Part shown: positions 23,721 to 35,700 of the stretch, piece after piece
Position numbering within the stretch: the first letter of the stretch is position 1
Layout: the number at the start of each line of letters is the position of its first letter
Assembly (NCBI GenBank): GCA_007922225.1
Contig: ML680005.1
Location: forward strand, 1,389,525 to 1,453,524
Direction: 5' to 3'
Length of the DNA: 64,000 nucleotides
Source of the DNA: Emydura subglobosa
Lineage: Eukaryota > Chordata > Testudines > Chelidae
Program-made: the position numbers and the translations under genes
The notes under the pieces: generated by a model
Databases searched by the model: none
What the model was told of the DNA's origin: nothing
Seen by the model: the letters and a program-made list of their open reading frames with translations, nothing else

Positions 23721-23830
23721 GTCTCGGCGAGGCATGAGGACGTGACAGTCTGTTCCCTTCCGGAGCAGTGGCAGAGCGGCGTGGGGCAGGACCAGAATGA
23801 GGGAGAATTATGATGCCATGATCGCTCTGG
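23721..23830 (+). pseudogene. ZNF467: Relic KRAB-A exon giving the ZNF467 start codon
   Basis: Acceptor TTGTTGCAG and donor GTAAAA bound a 110-nt exon. Its first frame reads HEDVTVCSLPEQW, aligning residue for residue with a KRAB-A box (FEDVAVYFSPEEW). About 17 nt that would code E-L-Y-R-D-V are missing, so the frame shifts and stops; the usual M-R-E-N-Y follows in another frame and still reaches the phase-1 donor. Functional KRAB-A exons are ~127 nt. The KRAB repressor module is therefore dead and only its last residues are used as the protein start. Confidence 0.75.
23797..23830 (+). CDS. ZNF467: ZNF467 coding exon 1
   Basis: Start codon 23797-23799; codes MRENYDAMIAL plus one base, donor GTAAAA. 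The start corresponds to the M-R-E-T start of the mammalian protein. Confidence 0.78.
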
Positions 23831-26800
23831 GTAAAACACAGTCCACGCCGTCCGCGCGCGCCCCCGATGGCACAGGGAACGCTCTGGGAGTGCCAGCTAC
23901 GTGCCCTCGGGGGCTGGTGAATTGAGCACCCACAGCCTGGTCCTCGAGTAGCGACCATCCAGAGACCACCCTTCGCCGGCACTGGGCTGGGGCGTGGCAG
24001 CCGTAACAACCACGGAGCCCCCTGCGCAGGGTCAGGCCCTGATCCCAGTGGCAGCTGGCAGGGAATGTAGGGGCACTGAGCCCTGCGGGAATCCAGCCTG
24101 GGCCCGCTGGTTAGCACCCCAGCTCTGGGGAGGGGGTCCGGGGTCTCTAATGGCTGCAATGAGGCGGGGCCTGTGGTGTGCGCCTCAGCTGCCGTGCAGG
24201 AGCGTTCTCTCCGCAGGACTCCTCCCAGGGACCCCGGCCATAGAGGATAAACACACCCCACCGCAGCTGTGGGTCGCCAGGGTTTGCTCTGGCCCGCAGC
24301 CAGCTGGCGGTGCGGCCTGCCCTGCAGGTGGCCAGCGGCCGGGCGGGCTGGGAACGCCGCAGGGTTAGTTTCTGTTTTGTCTCATGCAGGATCCCCAGGC
24401 ACCAAACCCGAGATCGTCCCGCACCGTGAGGAAGCGGAAGAGCCTCACGCCCAGGCTCAGGGCGAGGCAGAGGGAAGGGAGGCCCCTGGCCGCGCCAGCC
24501 CAGGTCAGCGAGGGCGAGGGCATGGGCTCTTTTACCAAGGGGAATCTCCAGGTGCTCATGGGACAGAGACACAGCGTGGCCTGGCCAGTGCTTGTGCCGT
24601 GTCAGCAGCAGGAGCATTGGGTCCTGGCGGTTGCTCCGCCAAGCTGGAGGCCTGGCTGGATCCCAGCCGCAGCCGTCGCCCAGGTGACTTGTCGTCCTTT
24701 GTGCTTGGCCCGGGGCTTGCGTCCGTTCCTGCTGGAAGCCGGAGCCTTTCTCACGCCCGCTGGGCATTACCAGGTCCCCGTGGGGCCGCACTAGAGACCA
24801 GCCGGGCACCAATGCCTGACAGAACTGAGAGCTCAGGGCGCGGGTGCCCCAGGACGGGCGCTGGCTGCCAGGCCGGGTTGAAGGCGTGTGAGGGGTTGGG
24901 GTGCCCCAATAAAACCCTTACTGGTTTGGGCCGGGGTTGCCCGTGGGTTGCCATTCTCCCTGATCTGTGCTGCCAGCAAGGGGGTACCCCCCTGCTGTCT
25001 GTGCGAGGGGGGCCCGGATGGCGTTGGTAGGGTGAGGCGGTGGAATTCCCCTTGGGCCGCCAGAGCCAAGATTTGCCGACCTTCAGGCGCCCAGCTGCCA
25101 TGGTGATGGGCGACCTTATAAACCCCTCGGGAGCTGGAGGGAGGCGCAGCCAGCCGTTCCCGGGCTGTTTGTGGGGGGGAAGGGGCAGGGTCTGGGCTTG
25201 ATTCTCTCTCCCCCTTTGCAGGATCCGTGGTTCCCAAGCCCGAGAGTGTCCCGCCCGCTGAGCGAGAGAAGCAGCACCCTGGTGGCGGGGAGCAGAGGAG
25301 TCTGGAAGGACGAAGGGGCCCCGAGAGCGGCTGCTCAGGTGAGACCCCCCCAAGCAGCCGAGCAAACTCCCCAACACCATCCACTGCCAGCGGGCCCCGG
25401 CCTGCAGCGAGAGGCGCTGTCTGCCCGGCCGCCCAGCGAGGGGACCGCTCCCGCTGACGGAGGGCTGGTGCTTTGCCCTGTTCCCAGCACTTGGCCGGGC
25501 TCCGCTCGCCCCAGGTCCCAGCGCTGCGGAGCCGCGGCAGCTGCCCCGGTCGCTCAGCAGGGGGAAGGGCTGGAACTGGTGGGCGTGGGCCGGTCCCCGC
25601 GCAGGCGGCTGAGGGGGGCTCTGTGTCTCCGGTGGGTTACCCGAGGCGCTGGGCCGTCTGACCCTGTCTCTCTCCCCGCCCCGGGCAGATGACTGGCTCA
25701 TCCGGAAGGTGAAGGTGGAGGAGGACTACGAGGAGTGGCCGGCGGGTCTCAGCGCGGAGGCCCTGTTGTCGGGGCAGCTGCAGGGCGGTGGCTTGCTGCG
25801 CCCCGACGGGCCCCACGGCTACCTGGCCGCGTGCAAGCTGGAGAGGCCGAGCCTGGAGGAGTATGGCGGCTACGGGGACCTGCCGGGCTTGGCGCTGCAG
25901 CAGTGGCAGCTCCTGAGCGAGAAGCCGCACGGCTGCACCGAGTGCGAGCGGCGCTTCAAGGACAAGCTGACGCTGCGGCTCCACCAGCGGGTGCACACCG
26001 GGGAGCGGCCCTTCGCCTGCGGGGAGTGCGGCCGCAGCTTCAGCCAGGAGCCCAACCTGGTGGCCCACCAGCGCACCCACGCCGGGGAGCGGCCCTTCCC
26101 CTGCGCCCAGTGCGGCAAGGGCTTCAGCAAGAAGGCCCATCTGACGCGGCACCAGCGCATCCACACGGGCGAGCGCCCCTACCAGTGTGCCCAGTGTGGC
26201 CGCTGCTTCAGCCAGAAGATCCACCTGGGCTCGCACCAGAAGACGCACACCGGGGAGCGGCCCTTCCCCTGCGCCGAGTGCGGCCGGCGCTTCCGCAAGA
26301 AGACGCACCTGATCCGGCACCAGCGCATCCACACCGGGGAGCGGCCCTACCCCTGCGGGGCCTGCGCCCGCAGCTTCACCCACAAGCAGCACCTGGTGCG
26401 GCACCAGCGCGTGCACGCGGAGCTGGAGCCGGAGCCGGAGCCGGGGGCGCTGGCCGAGCTGGAGAAGAGCGCCTCCTGCAGGCTGCCGGGGGGGATGCCG
26501 CCGCCGCCACCCCCGGGGGCCTCGCCGGCGCAGAAGCCCTTCACCTGCCCCGAGTGCGGCAGGAGCTTCAGCTGGAAGAAGAACCTGACGTCGCACCAGA
26601 GGCTGCACCGGGAGGGGCGGCCCTTCTCCTGCGCAGAGTGCGGGCGCGGCTTCAGCGACAAGCGCCACCTGACGGCGCACCTGCGCAGCCACATGGGCCT
26701 GAAGCCCTACGCCTGCGCCTACTGTGAGAAGAGCTTCAGCCACAAGCCCAACCTGACCACGCACCAGCGCACGCACACCGGCGAACGCCCCTTCGCCTGC

Positions 26801-27256
26801 CCCGACTGCGCCCGCAGCTTCACCCACAGCCAGCACCTGGCGCGGCACCGCCGCATCCACACCGGCGAGCGCCCCTTCGCCTGCCCCCAGTGCGGCCGCA
26901 GCTTCACCTCCCGGCCCAACCTCATCGCCCACACCAAGGCCCACTCGGGCAAGCGGCCCTACGTCTGCGAGCAGTGCGGCCGCGGCTTCAGCAGGAAGTC
27001 CCACCTGGGGAGGCACCAGGCCGTGCACACCGGCACCCGCCCCCACGGCTGCAGCCAGTGCGGCAAACACTTCAGCTCCAAGACCAACCTGGTCCGGCAC
27101 CAGGCCGTGCACACCGGGCACCGGCCCTACATCTGCACCCAGTGCGGCAAGAGCTTCAGCAGGAAGACCCATCTCCTGCGGCACGAGCGCACCCACGCTG
27201 CCCCCCTGCAGGGGGAGCGGGGCAGCAGCTGGGCCCCACAGGCAGCCGGCCTCTAG
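23797..27256 (+). CDS. ZNF467: ZNF467, 14-finger C2H2 protein
   Basis: Probable nuclear DNA-binding regulator. Four coding exons (23797-23830, 24390-24503, 25222-25338, 25689-27256) join in phase 1 each time to a 610-residue protein, close to human ZNF467 (595). N-terminal part: MRENYDAMIALG, two short acidic linker exons of the type found in KRAB-ZNF genes, then DDWLIRKVKVEEDYEEW and YLAACKLE, both diagnostic of ZNF467. Fourteen C2H2 fingers follow in two blocks (6 + 8) separated by a proline/glutamate-rich linker; human has 12. Finger sequences such as FSKKAHLTRH, FSQKIHLGSHQKTH and FRKKTHLIRHQRIH match ZNF467 specifically. Mammalian ZNF467 also starts at the remnant of a KRAB box. Its divergent position next to SSPO is syntenic with mammals. 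Confidence 0.92.
24390..24503 (+). CDS. ZNF467: ZNF467 coding exon 2
   Basis: Acceptor CTCATGCAG, donor GTCAGC. Codes GSPGTKPEIVPHREEAEEPH..., resembling the G-x-P-x-x-K-P-(D/E)-I linker exons that follow KRAB exons. Phase 1 both ends. Confidence 0.8.
25222..25338 (+). CDS. ZNF467: ZNF467 coding exon 3
   Basis: Acceptor CCCTTTGCAG, donor GTGAGA. Codes GSVVPKPESVPPAEREKQHP..., a second linker exon of the same type (internal repeat of exon 2's V-P-K-P-E pattern). Phase 1 both ends. Confidence 0.8.
25689..27256 (+). CDS. ZNF467: ZNF467 terminal exon, all 14 zinc fingers
   Basis: Acceptor CCGGGCAG; begins DDWLIRKVKVEEDYEEW and runs to TAG at 27254-27256. Fingers are joined by TGERPF/TGERPY linkers; the block break falls at ~26.4-26.53 kb. 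All 14 retain C-x2-C and H-x3-H. Confidence 0.95.
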
Positions 27257-30200
27257 GGACGGGCGGGGGGGTGACTCACAGGGCTCGTGAAACTGCGGGA
27301 CCAGTTGCTCTGGCATGAGCTGGACAAAGCATAGGCAGGTGGCGTGCCCTCAGCCCCACCCCGCAGCCTCCCCCCTCGCCCCCCGGCGGTGTCCCAGCCC
27401 ATAGACGGTTCTGCCCTGCAACTCCTCCGAGCGTCCCAGGCCTTCCGTGCCACTTGAGTTCTGTCCGTGCACTTCCAGCCCCTGCTCATCCAGCACCGCC
27501 AGTGCCCCTCATTCCTGCCAGACAGACATCGCCAGATCCTCAGCTCTGCCGCTGCCCCGCTGCTTGCCCCAGGCTGCCGTGTCTGCCCTGGGCTCCCCAC
27601 CCACACAGCTCTGCCACTCGCCCCCCACCCCGCCCATCTGTCTGTCTGTCCGGCGTACCGACGGAACGTGAGAGAGACCCACTTCTGACCCAGCCGTGCC
27701 CCGAGTGCCCAGGGGTCAGACAGTCCAGCCCTTGCGGGCATGTGCAGGGCGACCACCGAGCGCTGCAGCCTCCCGCCTCCGCCCACCCAGCGTCCGCCTG
27801 CTGCGTGTGATACAAACGGCTCTAGGACATGGGGCCATGGACGGGTTCCCTCCACGCCAGCCAGGGCACGTAGCACCGTTCCAGCAAGAACCGGGGGGGA
27901 GCCAGTTTGCAGGAGGTGGGGAGAAGGAAGGACCCTCTCGGGGGGTCGCTGTTCTCCAGGGAGGTGGCAGAGCAGGGGACCCCCAAGGAAAGCGGCCTTT
28001 GAACATTAATGCCCCTCTGTAATTAAAGGTGACACTCAAGCCCTTCACCGTGCTAGCGCTGCCAGCCGGGTGTTCCCTTCTTCCTACACAGCAGGGGGGT
28101 CTCTGAAGAGCTCTGGGGGGGGAAGCGGAGACTGGGCCAGGAGACCGATAGGTGAGACCTGCTTGGGTCCATGGTGCGGCTGTCGCTGCTGTTCTGCCTC
28201 CTGTTGGTGATAACACACCGGGCCCATACGGCCCGCCGGTCTCTCCGGTCGCCCGGGGCGGGTCCCTGCTGCCCCCTCGTGTTATGGGGAGGGACCGAGG
28301 GGGCACGTTCAGAAGTGCCCTCTGTGCCTGCCAGTATCTTTGGAGCGAAACAAGGGGTTATTCTGTCTTGTGCGTGGAACCTCCCTGATTGACAGCGACG
28401 GCAGGCGCGCCTCCAGCGTCTCCTAGCCACGCACAGCTGGCCGGGAGCTCACGTTGTCCCCACTCGCCCTTATCCCCTGGGTCTGCGCGGATTCATTCTG
28501 CACCACTCGGCATTCCCGCATCAGCCGCTTCTGAGCTCCTCCAGCCCCCATCAGGCGTGCCCCACAGACTGCACGGTAATTCAGCGAGCCTTCCCCCAGC
28601 CCGCCCTGCAGCCCTCAGCAACTCGACACTGCCCCCCTCTGCTCTTCCTGCAAACTGCCTGGGACCTAGTGGGGGCAGCTGAGCGGGGGCCTCTTCCCGC
28701 CTCCCTCCCCAGGCTGGGGAGTCCTGGGTGCAGAGAGGAGGTGGAGCAGAGCCTCCCCGAGCGGTGTGGGCTTCTCCCTCGTCCCTGTCCCTGACCCAGG
28801 ATCTCCCGATAGGCGCAACAGATGGGCCTGCCATGGGCAACTGGTTGGCTCCCCCTCCCCAGGACTGCCTGAGTGCCTGTCCTGGGTGCTAACCGTCTAA
28901 ACAGGCGACACGGAGCCAGAGCGGGGCTGGAGATGCACGTGAGCTCGCTGGGGAGGGACTGTCCTTGTGTTACTTGTTCCGTGGGACCCTGAGCCCTGTC
29001 CGGGGCACGCAGGCCCTGCTGCAGCAGAAATCGCGCACCGCTAGCGCCTGGTGCCAGGCCAGCGGGGCAGCCTCTCCACGTGGGCAGGCTGTGATGGCGC
29101 ACTCCCTGCCGGGCCTGGCTGTCCTGGGCATTAGCTGTCAGGCCTTGCACCCTCCTCTGGTGGGGTCTGCACTCGCTCTAGAAACCAGCCTCCTCGGGGT
29201 GGCTCGACCACTGGCCAGGTGACGGTGGGTTCCCCTGCTGGGGTTATCCCAAGTCCTTTTACACACAGCGTCGCAGGCAGTTCTCCAGCACTGTCCTGAT
29301 GGTGCCACTGCCCCAGTGCCCACCCCTGCTCCGGGTTCCAGACCAGGGACCCTGTACCTAGCAATCGTGGTCTGCTGTCCCTCAGCTCACGTTGCTCACT
29401 CCCTAGACGCCTCCCTACAGCTTCTGGTCCCCCCTTCTGTGGGTGAACCGGCTCCACTCCCTCCTCGCAGGGAGGGGCTGTAGGCTGCTCCCTAGCCCAG
29501 CACAGCTGCCTGCTCGCTGGGCATGACTGCAGACCGCAGCCCTGCAGCCCCGCTCTGCTGCCCGCTTCCGGGCGTTACGAATCTGGCCCAGCTCCTCCCC
29601 TGGCTGGACTCCAGCAGCAGCTTTAGCCCCTCTGGCTCTCCAGGTGTGGCTATAGGTTCCCTGGCCCAATTCACCCCTTCAGGCCTTGTGTGGGGCGGAC
29701 ACGGGGCTGGTGCCATGTCCGGTGCCCCCCATCTGCTGGTGGAGGGGAGGATGAGGCGGCGAGCTCCCCGGTCAGGAGAGGGGCGGCTGCAGCAGGTGGC
29801 CAGCACTGCTCCTCTGGAGTCCTGGAGATAGTGGAGGGCAGCCATCCGGCTCCATGCCTGCTGGGGGGGCCCTGCCTGGCCTGGGCTATGTGGGGAGCTG
29901 CTCTCTGCCCACGGAGCTGGCTGAGACACGCAAGGGGGGAACGGGGGACACAGCCCCTCTGACTTGCTCAGCCTGGTCACGCCCTGAAGCCTGCAGGGGC
30001 AGCCGCTGCAGCAAACGCCTCGGCAGGGGGCAGGGAGCCAGGCCGTGAGCTCTCCCGTGGACAAAGGTGGCGCTGGGCATGGCTGGGAACCTGCCGGGCG
30101 TGGGACTGAGCCGATGGGGAGCCAGGAACTGAGAGCAAAGCTCAGAGTCTCCCTCAAGAAAACTCCACAGTGCGGGGTGGTGGGGGGGCTGCCCACCACA

Positions 30201-32722
30201 AAGCTGAGCAAAATCGAGGGGCACGTCCAGGCCGGGTCTGGTGCCAAGCCGAAGCACCCGTGGTGCTGGATCTGTGCACCTTGAGACACGGAGGAGTAGC
30301 GCTGCCCTTCCCTGCCCTGCCGTCGCTGCATGGCTCTCCGTCTTTGGGTGGGGCTGGGGGCCGAGGAGGTGTCTGCACCCCACATTTGGGGCTCCTGCAG
30401 CTGCCATTAGGGTGCAGGTGACCTTGCATAGGTCAGGGCTCGTTAGCCAAACCACACGACTAACGAGGAAACGAGTCACTAGCCCACCTGAGTGAGCAGC
30501 CCCCACGCCCGACCAGGGGTCTCTCGTTCCACGCCTGAGTCTCACCCAGCCCCCAGCTCCTGCCCCACGGGCTCGGAGCCCGGACATTCGTAGGGCACGC
30601 AGCGTGCACAGACAGCCTCTCTCTTCGTGGCTAGGAGGCAGGACTTCTCTGGGCCTCTCCCTGGACCCTGAATTCCGGCCCCTCTCCCGTGGCCGACGGA
30701 GGAAGCTGCCCTTCTCCTCCCATAGCCGCGCAGCGTCGTGCTGGAGGGCGGAGGAGACGCGAGTCTGGCGGCCAAGCGAACCCGTCGGTTACGTCGGTTC
30801 CGGGCCCTCCGAGGGGACGAGGGACGGTGCAGCTGGCACCGCTTCTAAGGCAAACCACCTCACGGCATCTTCCTCCAGCGCCGGCTGCATGTTTCCCCTC
30901 AGGTCTCGGGCACTCTCCTGCGGCGAGCCTGTCCTCGCCCGGCTCCTGCGCCCCACACGGCGCGTTTCCACCCGTACATCCCGAGTTATTTAGGGCGGGC
31001 GCCACCCCACCCTCACCTCCACACCCAGCAGGCCCGGGGAGGGGGGTGAGACGCAGCCCCTGGGGCGAGGGGCAGAGGTCTGGGCCGGGGCAGGGCAGGG
31101 CAGGGCAGGGCAGGGCTGCCCAGCTAGCGGGGGACAGGATGCGCCGGATCGTGGCTGTATTCCGCCTGGAGCCAACTTTGAGGGAGGTTGAAGGACCCGC
31201 ATCCAATTGGGCAAATCTTTTCTCCCAGCGCGGCCCCTGCTCCGAGCCCTGGGCGATGGGCCCGGCTCTGGGGGGCTCCTGCAGGGTGGAGGCTGGGGGG
31301 CAAGCTGGGTCTGAGAGCTGCCCCCGACTCTGGCCCCACAGCGGCCCCGCAGCCACCCCCCCCCCCCGCACCCCGCTCCCATCGGAGCCCGGCACCATGG
31401 GGCTCGGCGGGGGGCTGTGGGGCGCGGGGGGCCCCTCCATTCTGCGGTGGGGCGGAGCTGGGGGCGCGGGAGGGCTGCTGGGCTGCTCCCCAGAGGTGGC
31501 TGCCTTTCCGTGGCTGGGTTCCCCCCCCCCCCGGTTTGTGGCGCACGTGGGGGGCAGGCCAGACACCCCATAGGGCTGCGCTGAGCCTGCTCCCCGCTGC
31601 CCCCCGGCTCTCCTGCCCCAGCCCCATGGCCCCTGCCTGGCCGATCCGCTAGCCCAGGGGCTCCCGAGCCATTGGCCATGGTGGCCCACACACACCGCTG
31701 TGTGTCGCACCCACACAACGCACACAACCCACACAACGCACACGCTGCCTGCATGGCCCGCGGGGGCCGCAGCGTGTGGAGAACCACTGCGCTAGAGAAA
31801 AGACCAACCGGGCCCTCTTCTCCGTCCCGCTCCCCCCGGGGGCCCCGGGAAACCGCACTCCCAGGTCAGAGCCACGTCCCCGGGGCTCCCCTGGCTCGGC
31901 ATGGCCGGGAGAGGGGACGGGGCATGGGGAGCAGAAGGCCGGGGCGCGTTCGGGGCGGTGTGCCTGACCCCACTGGAGCTGGGCGCCCCAGCCTCTGCTC
32001 ACCGTCCTCATTCTGCAGAATCAGGCTAGTGACTCGGCCTGGCCGCAGGAGCGGGGCCGCAGGGGACCTGCCGTGGCCCTGCTCCCTCCTGACCTGGCCG
32101 CGCCGGGCTGCTGCTCTCCCGGGGCTGCGCTGTAGGATTTTGAGCTTCCTTTCTGCTCTTCTAGGTCCAGGACTGGTGCATTCTCCATCTCCGGCAGCAC
32201 GGCGTGTCCCTGGGCCCTGTCCCCTGCTCAGCTGAGCTCCCGGCTCTGGAGGAGGGGCTGCCCAGGACACCCAGCGACCGCAGACGAGGGGCCACGCGCT
32301 ACCTCACCCCGAGCGAGCGGGCAATGACGGCTGCAGTACCAGGGCTTCGTGTGGACAGACGCCACCGCCGGCGGGACTGGGGCAGCCTGGCGGAGAGGCT
32401 GAGGAGGAATGGAGGCCTTAGGAAAAAAACCATCTTGAGTTAGCGACGTCCTCTGTGAGCAGATGCGCTGACTACCTGGAAATCAAGGCGCAGCTGTGGC
32501 CGGCTGCCTCGCGCCCCTAGAACCGGCCTCTGCTGCCTTTAGCCCCAAAACCGCTCTGCCAGCTCCAGCCGCCGGCACAGCGTCGGGCTCCGCGCTCCCA
32601 CAGGGCTGCTGCTGCCTCCCCCGGGCTCGGTTCCAGCCGTCTCCGCAGGGCATCGGCCTGCCTCAGGCCTGCAGCACCTTCTGGCCCAGCGGCTGTCCAC
32701 GAGCGAGCCGAGCGCGTCTCCA
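27257..32722. other. ZNF467 3' UTR and spacer to the BED-finger gene
   Basis: No conserved protein was recognised. An AATTAAA near 28.02 kb could be the ZNF467 polyadenylation signal. CpG-rich stretch 30.66-31.0 kb, a GGCAG tandem tract (31.08-31.12 kb) and a CACACAA-rich tract (31.68-31.75 kb) are present. Non-coding first exons of the downstream gene may lie here. Confidence 0.5.
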
Positions 32723-35700
32723 GTGGAGGGGAGGAGCAGGTCTGGCTGGGCGTGGCGGGTACCGGCCAGGGACTCACTGCTTGCTGTGCCGGCTCCCTTT
32801 GGCCCTGGCTGCTTCCCTCACCGAACCCGCGCCGTGTCTCTGGACATGCTGCAGGTGAAGAAAACCAAGCTGCGGAAGCGGAGGAAAGTTGGCGGCTCGG
32901 CCGGGTCGGGCCCCGGCGTCTGTGCCACTTTGCCATGGGCTGTGGCAGAGCGAGCCGGCCCGGCCGTGGCCACTTTCCCCTTCGCGGTCGCCGGTGCAGC
33001 TGACCTCCACCTCCGCCGCCCGCCTCTGGGCTCCGACCACGAGTACGTGCCGGAGATTGAGATCAAGCTGGAGTTCAGCGAGGAGGAGGAGGAGGAGGAG
33101 AGCGATGGGCAGCAGAAGGGCGGCACGCTGGGGTTCGTGGCGGCGTACGGGGAAGGGCGGCGTCAGAAGAGGAAGGCAGAGGATAGACAGCCTCGGATGA
33201 CAGATGGCTGGAAAGCCGCTTCCTCCATCCTGGGCGTGGAGCAGGCTGCCCGGGAGAGATGGGCAGCGAAGGGCACCGCGCCACCGGCCTTCGGCCGCAC
33301 CCGGCGCCGCAAGACCACCTCCGAGGTCTGGCAGTTCTTTTCCCCGGACGCCAGAAACCCCTGCCGGGCCGTCTGCACCCTGTGCCGGGCCAGCGTCGGG
33401 CGCGGCAAGCTGAGGGGTCACTGCAACACCACCGCCCTCAAACGCCACCTGGAGGGCAAACACCCGCTGGAGTGGGGGCGGCGGAAGAGAGCAGGGGGCA
33501 GGGCCCAGGGGCAGAACGAGGAGGAGGAGGAGGAGGAGGAAGAACGGGTGGCAAAGGGGTTTCCTTCGCCGGACCCTGTGTTTGGCACCAGCCGTGCTCT
33601 GTGCTCCCCTGCCCAGCCCCTCAGCAGGGTGCCCCCCAAGGTGCCCCTTGGTGCCCCCCGCTTCCTGTTCATGAGCAGCGACTCCAGCGAGGAGGAGGGG
33701 CGGGGGAGGGCAGGCACCCCGCTCACTGATCTCTCCCCAGCCTCCAGCGAGGACGAGAGCAGCAAGGCGGACGTACCGCTGCCCCCGGGCCGGGGGTGGG
33801 GCAGAAAGGGGAGCGCCAAGGGGGGGCACCCCAAGCTGGACCTGACCACGCCCTACCCAGAGATGCTCGTGGGCCTGGGGGACCCCAGGTCCGGGCGGCT
33901 CAGCCTCCCCAACCATCCGCTGGTGCCGCCGGGCACGAAACGCCGCAGGTCCACCTCGGCCGTCTGGCGGTTCTTCTACATCGACTGCAGCAACATCTGC
34001 CGGGCCGTCTGCACCCTCTGCCGGGCCAGCGTCAGCCGCGGCAAGCTGGGCAGCCACTTCGGCACCTCGGCCCTCATGCGCCACCTGGAAGGCAAGCACC
34101 CGTTGGAGTGGGGGCGGGGAAAGGCTGCGGGCGCCCCCGCCGCCCCTCGCGGCAGCACCCGGGCCGAGGGGCTGAGCGACGGAGAGGATGAGCCCCTGGA
34201 GGACGCCTGCCTGAGCTCGCCAGCGGCTCCGGACCGCCCGAAATCCCCCTGCGCCAGCCCTGGGGGGGCCCTCCTCTCCATGGACGAGAGCCAGGAAATC
34301 AGGGCGCCCGCTGGACATGAGGAGGAGAAAGCCCTGTCCCCCGCCCCTGCCCCACTGCCTCCCCCCCGGAGCCACGCCACCTTGCCTGAGCGGGGTGGGG
34401 ACGTGCCTGGTAAATACACCCCCAGCCACCCGCGGGCACAGGCCTGGCACTGCACCATCACCCAGCTGCTGTGCGGGATGGCCCTGCCCTGCTCCTTCGT
34501 CTCGGCCAAGCCCTTCCACCAGTTCATGGCGCAGGCAGACCCGCGCTACCGCGTCCCTTCGCCGGCCTTCTTCTCCCGCACGGCCGTGCCCCAGCTCTGC
34601 CGGGCCGTCGGCCGCGGCATCGCCCTGGAGCTGCAGCAGGCCCAGGTCAGCTGCCTGCACCTCAGCGCCCGCGTCTGGGCCCAGGGGCCGGCCGGGGAGC
34701 ACCTGGCGCTGGCAGCGCATTGGCTGGCGCCCTGCTCGGAGTCGGGCAGCCGGCGCAGGCAGGCGGTGCTGTGCGTGAGGGCGCTGCCGAAGGAGCAGGC
34801 GCTGGCTGGCGTGCAGCAGGTGTTGGCCGAGCAGATCCGGCTGTGGCTGGCCCCCAACTCCCTGAGCCCCGGCTTCCTGGTCTCGGGCGGCAGCCCCAGC
34901 GTGGAGCGGGCTGCGAAGGACGGCGGGCACACCCACCTCCCCTGCTTCGCCCACTGCCTGGGCCAGCTGGTGCTGGCCTTCCTGCACCACCACCGCAGCA
35001 TCCAGGGCATGCTGGGGGCAGCCCGCGCCATCTGCGCCCACTTCGGCCGCTCGCCGGAGGCCAGGAGGGGGCTGGCAGAGCTGCAGCGGCAGCAGGGCCT
35101 GGCCCCACGCCGGCTGAAGCAGGAGGCCACGGAGAGCTGGGACGCCACCTACTACATGCTGGAGCGGCTGCTGGAGCTGCAGCCGGCGGTGCAGGAGTAT
35201 GCGGCCCAGCAGCGGCTGGGCGAGGCCGGCCTGGCCCTGAGCGCCAGCCAGTGGAGGCTGCTGGGCAGCCTGGTGGCCATGCTGCAGCCCTTCGAGATGG
35301 CCGTGCGGGAGGCGAGCGCGGCCCACGCCTCGCTGAGCCAGGTGCTGCCGCAGGTGCGCTACCTGCACATCTTTCTCCGGCAGATCCGCCTGCACTTGGA
35401 GAGCCAGGGCGGGGAGGAGGCCGGCCCCGCCGTCTGCCTGGCCGAGAGCCTGGCCCTGCAGCTCTCCACCGACCCCTGGCTCAGCGAGATGTTCCACCGC
35501 CAGGAGTACGTGCTGGCCACGCTGCTCGACCCCCGCTTCAAGGGCAGGATCGACGCCATCCTGCCGCCGGGCGCCGACCTCGACCACTGGAAGCAGCTGC
35601 TGGTCTGGAAGGTCAAGGAGCTGCTGGCCCCGGCCGCCGTGTGCCCTTCCTCCTCCTCAAATGCCCAGCCCAACAAGTTCTTCTGCAAGGAGGTGCCAGT

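Noticed and set aside
28171..28392. Small frame starting MVRLSLLFCLLLVITHRAH, resembling a signal peptide
   Set aside because: No homologue recognised, no supporting splice or cysteine pattern; likely chance or transposon-derived.
32774..35587. 937-codon minus-strand frame opposite the BED-finger gene
   Set aside because: Antisense shadow of a GC-rich coding exon; the plus-strand protein has recognisable BED and hAT motifs.
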